In this document: piece by piece, positions 1 to 6,002 of the stretch
Layout of the letters: every line of letters starts with the position of its first letter
Numbering within the stretch: position 1 is the first letter of the stretch
Assembly: GCA_018400515.1 (NCBI GenBank)
Contig: JAGYMR010000177.1
Coordinates: 1 to 6,002, forward strand
Direction: 5' to 3'
Source: Tangfeifania sp.
Lineage (GTDB): Bacteria > Bacteroidota > Bacteroidia > Bacteroidales > Prolixibacteraceae
DNA length: 6,002 bases
Made by a program: the position numbers and the translations under genes
The notes under the pieces: model-generated
What the model saw: only the letters and a program-made list of their open reading frames with translations
Database searches by the model: none
What the model was told of the DNA's origin: nothing

Positions 1-727
1 GGATCCCGACGATTCCGTCAAGCTGAACAGACCCCCACTGGGCGATGCTGGCGGCATACATGGCTGCCCGGCTTTTCAGTGCCAGGGCGGCATATTTGGT
101 GGCCCTGCCATCGCCAAAGACCTCCTGAAGGTCGTCTGCTATGGCATCCACTTCCGAAATAATAAAATCATAGATATCGGCCTCCTTATCCCGGGCCGGA
201 TAAAGCTCTTCCTCCGGATCATCCAGTTTTTGGGCTTTTGTAATCAGGGGGACACCGCCATACCGTTTGACCATATTAAAGTAGGCAAACGCCCGGAGAA
301 ATCTTGCTTCGGCGAGGCGATGCTTTTTGTAGCTTTCCTCTACTTTTATTTCCAGATTTTCCAGTTTATCGATGAAGATATTGAGCCGGCGGACGGTCGG
401 GTATCCCCACCATTCATTAACACCGCCGTTGATGTTAATCCAGTGGGATTTGGGGGCGGAGATCCAGCCCGACTGAGCTTCGTCAGAGAGGGTGATCGTT
501 TCATGGTGCCAGCTGGCAAGAAGGAAATTAATGTCTCTGCCATAAGGCATTTCGAAATAGAACCTCATTTCCGAATAGCACTGGTTCAGGTAATCGTCGA
601 TGAGGACGGGTTCGGACCAAACCGTTGCATCGGTAATAATATCCAGCGGCTGTTTATCCAATATCTCTTCTTCGCATGCATTGAAAATAAATGCAGCAAT
701 TATAAATAATATCCCTATTTTTTTCAT
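1..727 (-). CDS. SusD/RagB-family surface lipoprotein, 3' end missing
   Basis: Nutrient-binding lipoprotein expected to sit on the outer membrane and cap the SusC transporter encoded just upstream. The visible 242 residues start at ATG 725-727 (MKKIGILFIIAAFIFNAC). This is a type II signal peptide with a lipobox ending at Cys18, followed by acidic residues (CEEE), as is common for surface-exported lipoproteins of Bacteroidota. Family hallmarks are the N-terminal ILDKQPLDIITDATVW segment (22-37), the motif RFLRAFAYFNMVKRYGGVPL (142-161), and the helical ATKYAALALKSRAAMYAAS (209-227), part of the TPR-like scaffold. SusD proteins usually have roughly 450-650 residues, so about half is missing beyond the window edge. 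There is no internal stop or frameshift. The start lies 14 bp after the susC stop codon, so the two are almost certainly co-transcribed. There is no Shine-Dalgarno sequence, only A/T-rich sequence. The ligand cannot be read from this half. Confidence 0.95.
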   Translation of the reverse strand, partial: MKKIGILFIIAAFIFNACEEEILDKQPLDIITDATVWSEPVLIDDYLNQCYSEMRFYFEMPYGRDINFLLASWHHETITLSDEAQSGWISAPKSHWININGGVNEWWGYPTVRRLNIFIDKLENLEIKVEESYKKHRLAEARFLRAFAYFNMVKRYGGVPLITKAQKLDDPEEELYPARDKEADIYDFIISEVDAIADDLQEVFGDGRATKYAALALKSRAAMYAASIAQWGSVQLDGIVGI

Positions 728-741
728 AATACAATCAATTT

Positions 742-3700
742 TTAAAGTGACAAGTTTAAACCAAAAGTAAATGTTCGCATTTGCGGATAGTAGTATCCGC
801 CATAACCGCTCTGTCCTTCCGGGTCGATGTCGTACTTATTCATCTGACTGATGGTAAAAACATTGGTACCGGCCACGTATACCCGGACATTCTCGAACCC
901 GGCTTTTTGCATTAGCGGGCCGGGCAGGTTATACCCCAGCGAAAAGGTTTTCAGGCGGAGGTAATCCGAATTTTTGTAATTGAAGTCGGAAGCCCAGTTA
1001 TTGGTATTGGCGCCACCCAGGCGGGGTATCAGCCCGTCTTTATGGTTATTCTCCGGTGTCCACCGTTCGTTGTACATGAGGAGGGAATAGTTGGTTCCCC
1101 AGTTCAGGGCAACTTTCTGGGTAAATCCAAGGGCACCCTGGAAAAGGGCCTGCATATCAAAATTTTTGTAGTTAACGTTCATGCTCATTCCAACCATCCA
1201 GTGGGGCATGGTTCCTTTTCCGATCTCCACCTGGTCGCGCCAGTTGAGCAGGCCATCATCATTTTTATCGATGTAGCGTACATCTCCGGGTTTGATGGCT
1301 GCATTTCCCTGGGTTTCATCATAGACAAATTCGAGGGCTTCAATCTCCTCCACCGAGGTAAAGAGGCCATCGGATTTGAAGCCGTAGTTAATATCGGTCC
1401 ATTTCCCTGTGCGTTGATTGAGCCGTTTTTCATCCGGGTCTTCGTATTCCGGCTCATCAAAGTAATCCCATTTTGACCGGGCCCAGGAGACATTTCCGCT
1501 GACATCCCACCGGAGGTCGCGCCAGTTTCCCTGGGTTCCGAGTGAAAATTCGAAACCGCGGGTGGTGATGCTGTTCAGGTTTTCCACCGGCAATGTGGCT
1601 CCAAAGGTAGAGGGAAGCGAAACAACCCGTCGTCCGGGGATGCCGTCCCTGTCGCGGTAAAAGAGGTCCAGTTCCCCGTAGACCATGCTGTTTTTCACAC
1701 TAAAATCCAGACCGGCGTTGTAGATGGACATCTCCTCCCAGGTAAGCAACGGATTGGCCAGTCCGGTTGCTACCAGTCCGGCTGTGGCGTTGGAACCCAT
1801 CAGGTAGGTTTCTCCGTACTGGTAGCCTGCCAGGTACTGGAAGTTCCCCACCGCATCGTTTCCTGTCTGGCTAAAGCTTCCCCTTAATTTCAGGTTATCG
1901 AGTGCCGGAAGGTTATCTTTCAAAAAGTTTTCTTCTGAAATTCTCCATCCTGCAGAGACACTGGGGAATATCCCGGTGCGCTCCTCGGAGCTGAATTTGG
2001 CCGATTTATCCACGCGAAGGGTGCTTTCGAGCAGGTATTTTGATTTATAGGCATAATTCACACGGCCGATGTAGCTGGTCCGCCCCATTTCGGAAGCTCC
2101 GTCGTTGACCCGCTGATTGGCCAGTGAACCGGCAAATGCGTAATCGAGGGCAAATGTTTTCTGCCCGTCGCGGAAGGAGGAGACCCAGTTGCCTCTGTAA
2201 TCGATCATTTCGTAAAGGGCCAGTGCAGAAACATGATGGTCTTCAGCAAAAATGTTGTCGTAATTAAGGGAGGCCTGGGCGGTTATTGTCCGGTTCTTGC
2301 TGTCGGAATAGGTGAGTCCCCGGTTGCTTTTGGTAGTCCGCTGGGTATAAGTGTCGTTGGAGTAGTTATAGGAGTAACTGTCTACCAGCCAGTCCCATTG
2401 CTTCCAAAAACTGTAATTCCGTTCGTAATTGACAAATGCTTTGGCCGACAAGCCCTCGAGACTAAAGTCGTAAGTACCCGACAAAGTCCCTTTTAAATTT
2501 TGAGTGTCACTTCTCCGGTAACCGATGACTTCGCTGTTGGTCATGGCGTGAAGACCTACCGCCCCTCCGGCGCCCCCGTAAGGAAATTTGGTTTCATCCG
2601 GAAGTTCGGAATGCCAGTAAGGCTCAGTTGTCCAGTATTCCTGCCATACGGAGTTTTCCCGCTCATCGGAACGGTGGGGAAAATCGCGGTCTTCCACGAT
2701 GGTGGAGAGGTCAAACTGCACGTTGAATTTTTCGGTTATTTCCGCATCGATGTTGGAGCGAATGTTATACCGCTGGTATTCTCCTCCGTTTTTCTTAAAC
2801 ATGGATTGCTGGTCGAGGTAACCGAGAAAGCCGTAGTATTTGATTTTATCGCTGCCGCCCCTGACGGACAGGTTGTGTTGGTGTTGGGGAGCCCAGTCCC
2901 TCATCACCACTTCTTTCCAGTCGGTATTGGGATAATCGGGGTCGGTCCCCTCATAAAATTTTTGCACCTCTTCTTCGGTAAAGCGGATGGTTGATTCGGG
3001 CCTTCCGGCATTGAGGTGTTCTTCGCGGGCCAGTTCGGCCATCTGTCCGGAGCTGGCCAGTTCAGGAAGGTGGGTAGCCCCCTGGATGGTGTAATTGCTG
3101 TGCAGTTTGATGGTTGGTTTGCCCACTGTACCTCTTTTGGTGGTAACAAGGATCACCCCGTTACCGGCCCTTGCTCCGTAAATTGCCGCGGAAGCATCTT
3201 TCAGTACAGAGATCGATTCGATCTCGGAGGCATCGATGTTGTTAAAGGAGGTTTCCACGCCATCGACGATGACCAGGGGCGAGTCAAACCCCCGGATGCT
3301 GAGCCGTGCTGCATCCCCTCCGGGCAGTCCGCTCTCCTGCTTGGCAATCAGGCCGGGCAACCGTCCTGCCAGTGCATTGGTAGTACTGGCCACGGGAGCA
3401 ACGGTCAGTTTTTCCGAGTCCACAGTAGCTACAGACCCCGTCAGGTTCACCCTTTTCTGGGTACCATAACCGACGGCCACGACCTCTTCCAGTCCGATGC
3501 TTTCGGGCTCCATTGTGACCCTGAATTCGGTTTGATTACCTATGGCCACCTCCTGGGTTTTCATTCCGACGAACGAAAACTGCAATGTCCGGGCATCCAG
3601 CGGAACCGAAATCGAGAATTCCCCATCGGCATCGGTAATGGTCCCCATGGTGGTTCCCTTTACAATCACCGTCACCCCGGGCATGGGCATGTTGTCGGTG

Positions 3701-4155
3701 TCGGTTACCACCCCTGAAAGGGACTTCTTTTCAGGTTGCTGCAGCTCCTCCTCCGGAGGCGCATCCGCTGGGGGAGGCGGACTTTGCGGGGCTTCGCGGA
3801 TGATGACCGTTTTGTGCACGATCTCATAGGTGAGGCCTGTGCCTTTCAGGACGGCTGAAAGAATCTCTCCGGCAGTTGCGTTACTGAAGTTAACACTCAC
3901 ATTTTTAACCCTTTTGACATCCCTGGAGTTGTAGAAAAAGTTGAATTCGGTTTTTTTCTGGATGTTCCAGATCACCTTTTCCAGGGAGGCATTTTCCAGC
4001 CGGAGGTTGAGCTTTGCCGACTGGGAATAGCTTAAGGTATTGCCTGCGGTAAGCTGCAATGCCGTTAAAACTAAAAAGAGCCACGCCATTTTCATAATTA
4101 ATACACATTTGAGCACTTTCCGTGCGGAAAAGCGCTTTTCCATAAATTTTTTCAT
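742..4155 (-). CDS. SusC/RagA-type TonB-dependent transporter with STN signalling domain
   Basis: Outer-membrane active transporter, 1137 residues, full length for an STN-containing SusC. Order of parts: N-terminal signal sequence with hydrophobic core at about 22-36; STN (secretin/TonB short N-terminal) domain at about 48-120, facing the periplasm; Pro/Glu-rich linker 123-144; carboxypeptidase-regulatory-like beta domain at about 145-216 (LSGVVTDTDNMPMPGVTVIV); the SusC signature EEVVAVGYGTQKRVNLTGSV (223-242); plug domain to about 342 with LSIRGFDSPLVIVDGV and LKDASAAIYGARAGNGVILV; then the 22-strand-type barrel ending in RTFTFGLNLSL. The STN domain marks it as a transducer that both imports and signals to the FecR protein encoded upstream. 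SusD follows after 14 bp. ATG 4153-4155 was taken as the start, but in-frame ATGs at 4143, 4095 and 4089 are possible; starting at 4095 would still leave a complete signal peptide. The substrate is unknown, though SusC/SusD pairs often import glycans. Confidence 0.97.
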   Translation of the reverse strand: MKKFMEKRFSARKVLKCVLIMKMAWLFLVLTALQLTAGNTLSYSQSAKLNLRLENASLEKVIWNIQKKTEFNFFYNSRDVKRVKNVSVNFSNATAGEILSAVLKGTGLTYEIVHKTVIIREAPQSPPPPADAPPEEELQQPEKKSLSGVVTDTDNMPMPGVTVIVKGTTMGTITDADGEFSISVPLDARTLQFSFVGMKTQEVAIGNQTEFRVTMEPESIGLEEVVAVGYGTQKRVNLTGSVATVDSEKLTVAPVASTTNALAGRLPGLIAKQESGLPGGDAARLSIRGFDSPLVIVDGVETSFNNIDASEIESISVLKDASAAIYGARAGNGVILVTTKRGTVGKPTIKLHSNYTIQGATHLPELASSGQMAELAREEHLNAGRPESTIRFTEEEVQKFYEGTDPDYPNTDWKEVVMRDWAPQHQHNLSVRGGSDKIKYYGFLGYLDQQSMFKKNGGEYQRYNIRSNIDAEITEKFNVQFDLSTIVEDRDFPHRSDERENSVWQEYWTTEPYWHSELPDETKFPYGGAGGAVGLHAMTNSEVIGYRRSDTQNLKGTLSGTYDFSLEGLSAKAFVNYERNYSFWKQWDWLVDSYSYNYSNDTYTQRTTKSNRGLTYSDSKNRTITAQASLNYDNIFAEDHHVSALALYEMIDYRGNWVSSFRDGQKTFALDYAFAGSLANQRVNDGASEMGRTSYIGRVNYAYKSKYLLESTLRVDKSAKFSSEERTGIFPSVSAGWRISEENFLKDNLPALDNLKLRGSFSQTGNDAVGNFQYLAGYQYGETYLMGSNATAGLVATGLANPLLTWEEMSIYNAGLDFSVKNSMVYGELDLFYRDRDGIPGRRVVSLPSTFGATLPVENLNSITTRGFEFSLGTQGNWRDLRWDVSGNVSWARSKWDYFDEPEYEDPDEKRLNQRTGKWTDINYGFKSDGLFTSVEEIEALEFVYDETQGNAAIKPGDVRYIDKNDDGLLNWRDQVEIGKGTMPHWMVGMSMNVNYKNFDMQALFQGALGFTQKVALNWGTNYSLLMYNERWTPENNHKDGLIPRLGGANTNNWASDFNYKNSDYLRLKTFSLGYNLPGPLMQKAGFENVRVYVAGTNVFTISQMNKYDIDPEGQSGYGGYYYPQMRTFTFGLNLSL

Positions 4156-4242
4156 AATTTTGAACTGTTAGTTTTACAATAAATTTCTGCCTCAGGCAGT
4201 TATTTAGCTGGCAGGGGATATTGCCCGTATCCCCTGTTTTTT
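4156..4242 (-). promoter_or_regulatory. fecR-susC intergenic region, probable site of the susC promoter
   Basis: This 87-bp gap contains the strong hairpin at 4212-4236 and a second small inverted repeat, CTGCCT-C-AGGCAG (4187-4199 on the plus strand), then A/T-rich sequence up to the susC start. In FecI/FecR/SusC modules the transporter gene commonly has its own sigma-dependent promoter here, so this is the expected place. I could not match the Bacteroidota housekeeping pattern (TAnnTTTG with an upstream TTTG), which would fit use of an ECF sigma factor but does not prove it. No Shine-Dalgarno sequence is visible before susC. Confidence 0.35.
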
Positions 4243-4244
4243 TT
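4212..4244. terminator. Hairpin after fecR; possible terminator or attenuator
   Basis: A perfect 9-bp inverted repeat (CAGGGGATA / TATCCCCTG, 4212-4220 and 4228-4236) with a 7-nt loop lies directly after the fecR stop codon (4243-4245). Read on the plus strand it is followed by eight T residues (4237-4244), the form of an intrinsic terminator, but no gene runs that way. Read along the genes, the A-tract comes before the stem and CCAGCTAAATAAC follows, so a U-tract is lacking. For fecR mRNA it may be a partial terminator, an attenuator or a 3'-end stabiliser separating sigma/fecR from susC/susD. The structure is clear; its role is inferred. Confidence 0.55.
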
Positions 4245-5445
4245 AGTGCTTTTCGCTGAACAGGATTGCTTTCCCGTTCACTTCGATCCCCACCTTCCGG
4301 GTAGAGGCGATAATGTCAAGAATTTTGTCAACATCCTCATACCGGTTGATGCTGCCACTGAACTTCAGATCCTTCACCGATGGGTTGAGGTAAAAGATCT
4401 CGGCCGAATACCAGCGGGAAATTTTTTTCATGATATCTTCCAGGCGGTCGTCGTAAAAGATCAGTTTTCCGTCTTTCCATCCCGTGTAGAGGCATACATC
4501 CACTTTTTCAGAGGTCATGCTTTGGTCCTCCAGAGAGAAAACGGCCTGTTCCGAAGGCGACAGGTCGACATATTTTTGAGGGTCTGTGGCCGATTGAACT
4601 TTAACTTTTCCCTCCACGAGGGTGGTAACCACTTTTTGGTTTTCCTTATAGGCATTCAGGTTGAAGGCAGTTCCTGTCACTTCCACGGTCATTCCTGATG
4701 TTTTCACCCTGAATGGAGTGCCTGTTTGGGAAACTTCGAAATAAGCTTCCCCTTTCAGGGTTACATCCCTTGTTGAGCCCGTAAATCGGACGGGGTAGGT
4801 GAGTTCACTCATGGCATTCAGGTACACGCTGGTACCATCGGAGAGTACCAGGTGGTATTCACCTCCCCGTGGTATGTGAAGGGTATTAAAGAGTTCCGCT
4901 TGATCATCCTTTTCTGTTTCATTTTGGTCTTCCTTCCGTTCCTCATAGTTGATTTTTCCTTCTTTTTTCAGGATCAGGGTGCCGTCTTTTTCATGAATTT
5001 TTGCTTCCTCGGGGGTGTCAAGCAAAAAGGATTTCCCGTCATTCAGCAGCAGCAGTGCCCTGGAGGATCCCGGGGTGATCGCGGCCACCTGGTTTTGCGG
5101 AGAAACGTTTTTTGATATTTGGTGGTTGGTATACCAGTAGACCCCGCCACCGATCAGCAAGGGGATTAGAAAGGAGGCGGCCACCCGGAGGATTTTCTTG
5201 ATGCGAAGCTGTTTCTCCTTTTTCCGGATGGAGGAATAGATGGTATTCCAGGCTGATTGGTAGTCGGATTCCCGGAAACGGATATATTGCCGGACATTTC
5301 CGGAATTTTTTATTTGGTCGTACAACCGGGGATGCTCTTCTGCTGCATCCAGCCAGTTCTTTAAAAGTTTTCTTTCATCTTCTGAAAGGTTTCCGAGCAT
5401 CTCTTTGGCAATCAGCCCGGCGATCTGTCTGTAGGTAAGCCTCAT
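4243..5445 (-). CDS. FecR-family anti-sigma factor, single-pass inner-membrane protein
   Basis: Anti-sigma factor of 400 residues, a usual length, that should hold the upstream-encoded ECF sigma factor inactive until the SusC STN domain signals. The N-terminal cytoplasmic part (1-85) is a helical sigma-binding region with the familiar SEDERKLLKNWLDA segment (21-34). One transmembrane helix follows at about 86-106 (LRVAASFLIPLLIGGGVYWY). The periplasmic part has a linker with an acidic, charged stretch (about 161-184), then the FecR domain (about 190-285: IPRGGEYHLVLSDGTSVYLN, KGEAYFEVSQ, FRVKTSGMTVEVTGTAFNLN), and a C-terminal DUF4974-type domain (about 324-397: KDGKLIFYDDRLEDIMKKIS), an STN-like fold thought to meet the receptor's signalling domain. 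The start is ATG 5443-5445 (MRLTYRQIAGLI), which fits the family N-terminus. It lies 138 bp after the sigma stop and 87 bp before susC. No key domain is missing. The specific partnership with this SusC is inferred from gene order. Confidence 0.95.
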   Translation of the reverse strand: MRLTYRQIAGLIAKEMLGNLSEDERKLLKNWLDAAEEHPRLYDQIKNSGNVRQYIRFRESDYQSAWNTIYSSIRKKEKQLRIKKILRVAASFLIPLLIGGGVYWYTNHQISKNVSPQNQVAAITPGSSRALLLLNDGKSFLLDTPEEAKIHEKDGTLILKKEGKINYEERKEDQNETEKDDQAELFNTLHIPRGGEYHLVLSDGTSVYLNAMSELTYPVRFTGSTRDVTLKGEAYFEVSQTGTPFRVKTSGMTVEVTGTAFNLNAYKENQKVVTTLVEGKVKVQSATDPQKYVDLSPSEQAVFSLEDQSMTSEKVDVCLYTGWKDGKLIFYDDRLEDIMKKISRWYSAEIFYLNPSVKDLKFSGSINRYEDVDKILDIIASTRKVGIEVNGKAILFSEKH

Positions 5446-5583
5446 TTGACTATATTTTACGGATAAAAACCGGGATTATTTGTGCCCATTGCATTTGTTT
5501 AAATGGAATCGGCTGGAAATTCCTCCCGTTTAAAAGGGAAACACAAGAAATGGGAAAAGGGGTGAATGGTCCGGGAAATTTTT
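5446..5583. other. sigma-fecR intergenic region with A-tracts and an imperfect palindrome
   Basis: This 138-bp gap has no coding sequence that I can support. It contains an imperfect 14-bp palindrome, CCCGTTTAAAAGGG (5525-5538; one mismatched pair), and near its sigma-side end two T7 runs on the plus strand (5579-5585 and 5590-5596) starting 11 bp apart; the second lies in the last sigma codons. No typical terminator, Shine-Dalgarno sequence or TAnnTTTG promoter element was found. The gap could hold a separate fecR promoter or a sigma autoregulatory site, but the sequence does not settle this. Confidence 0.3.
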
Positions 5584-6002
5584 TTAAAATTTTTTTGGAA
5601 GGATGCTTAAAAACAGGTAGAAGGAGTGGTTGGTCAAATCGTTTCGTAATGTTTGGAAGGCCCGTTTTTTCAGGGTTTTTACGGTGTTTACTGTTATATT
5701 AAGTTCCTCCGCAATTTCTTTAATTTTTTTCCCTTCCAGTGTTCGTTCGATCACTTTTCTTCCCTGCGGAGGCAGCGACCGGATGGCTTTCCAGATAAGC
5801 CGGTGGGTTTCATCTTCCACCAGAAAGTCCCGGAAATGGACCGGAATATCCAATTGATCCGGTTTAATCCGGGGATCGAGGTGGTTGTCCCGCAAGTAGT
5901 TGAAGCATTTGTGCTTTACAATGGTGAAAAGGTAGGATTTAGCGGCATGCAGCGAGGTGACATCCGATCTTTTTTCCCAGAAATGGATAAAAGCCTCCTG
6001 GG
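5584..6002 (-). CDS. ECF-type RNA polymerase sigma factor (FecI-like), 5' end missing
   Basis: The visible 138 C-terminal residues (frame begins at base 6000) start inside region 2: QEAFIHFWEKRSDV, then SYLFTIVKHKCFNYLRDNH, matching the region 2.3-2.4 core that melts and reads the -10 element. After a linker comes region 4 (LPPQGRKVIERTLEGKK, IKEIAEELNITVNTVKTLKK, RAFQTLR; 5644-5775), whose helix-turn-helix reads the -35 element. The tail (HSFYLFLSILPKKF, 5587-5628) is hydrophobic, a trait shared by many Bacteroidota ECF factors. Whole proteins are usually about 170-200 residues, so some 40-60 are beyond the edge. The open frame continues upstream with conserved sequence, so a TTG at 5893-5895 is not the start. 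As the first gene before fecR and susC it is the expected partner of that anti-sigma factor, directing core RNA polymerase to the transport genes and perhaps its own promoter. Confidence 0.93.
   Translation of the reverse strand, partial: QEAFIHFWEKRSDVTSLHAAKSYLFTIVKHKCFNYLRDNHLDPRIKPDQLDIPVHFRDFLVEDETHRLIWKAIRSLPPQGRKVIERTLEGKKIKEIAEELNITVNTVKTLKKRAFQTLRNDLTNHSFYLFLSILPKKF

Noticed and set aside
1..6. GGATCC (BamHI site) at the very start, also present near 5065
   Set aside because: A six-base site is expected by chance. The first copy is in frame inside susD and says nothing about a cloning or integration boundary.
230..709. Open frame of 159 codons on the plus strand
   Set aside because: It is antisense to the SusD gene, whose minus-strand frame has clear family motifs. 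The plus-strand translation has no recognisable domain.
3016..3717. Open frame of 233 codons on the plus strand
   Set aside because: It lies wholly antisense to the conserved plug and N-terminal domains of SusC, and its Gly/His/Pro-rich translation is typical of a shadow frame. The other plus-strand frames within susC and fecR were rejected likewise.
4156..4242. Search for a TAnnTTTG / TTTG housekeeping promoter before susC, and likewise in 5446-5583 before fecR
   Set aside because: No convincing match with proper spacing was found on the coding strand, so no exact promoter was called.
5893..5895. TTG as start codon of a 103-residue sigma gene
   Set aside because: The frame stays open to the window edge and encodes conserved sigma region 2 upstream of this codon, so the gene is cut by the window and not started here.
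1..6002. Mobile elements, CRISPR arrays, tRNA or rRNA genes, pseudogenes
   Set aside because: No transposase, phage or integrase sequence, no regularly spaced repeats and no RNA gene was seen. The genes are intact apart from the two cut by the window ends.

Overview
The window carries four genes, all on the minus strand, and reads from right to left as one regulatory-plus-transport module typical of Bacteroidota. In order of transcription they are the 3' part of an ECF sigma factor (5584-6002), a complete FecR-type anti-sigma factor (4243-5445), a complete SusC-type TonB-dependent outer-membrane transporter with an N-terminal signalling (STN) domain (742-4155), and the 5' part of a SusD/RagB-type surface lipoprotein (1-727). 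Both end genes run off the window.

The organism is almost certainly a member of the Bacteroidota. SusC/SusD pairs are confined to that phylum, FecR ends in the DUF4974-type domain common there, and starts are preceded by A/T-rich sequence instead of Shine-Dalgarno motifs. The SusC N-terminus and the SusD segment around residues 222-242 look most like anaerobic or marine Bacteroidales/Marinilabiliales. That finer placement is an impression, not a result.

The likely joint role is substrate-induced uptake. SusD caps SusC at the cell surface, and a glycan or other large nutrient is bound and imported through SusC with TonB energy. The periplasmic STN domain of loaded SusC signals to the C-terminal part of FecR, which spans the inner membrane once. 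FecR then releases the ECF sigma factor, which is expected to raise transcription of susC/susD. No glycoside hydrolase, lyase, sulfatase or peptidase lies in the window, so the substrate cannot be named.

The gaps are short: 138 bp between sigma and fecR, 87 bp between fecR and susC, and 14 bp between susC and susD. The fecR-susC gap holds a perfect 9-bp-stem hairpin just after the fecR stop codon and a second small hairpin nearer susC. It probably separates the regulatory genes from the transport genes. No tRNA, rRNA, CRISPR array, insertion sequence or other mobile element was seen. I see no clearly new system. The second-look items are the gap structures, a possible FecR self-cleavage site and details of SusC.
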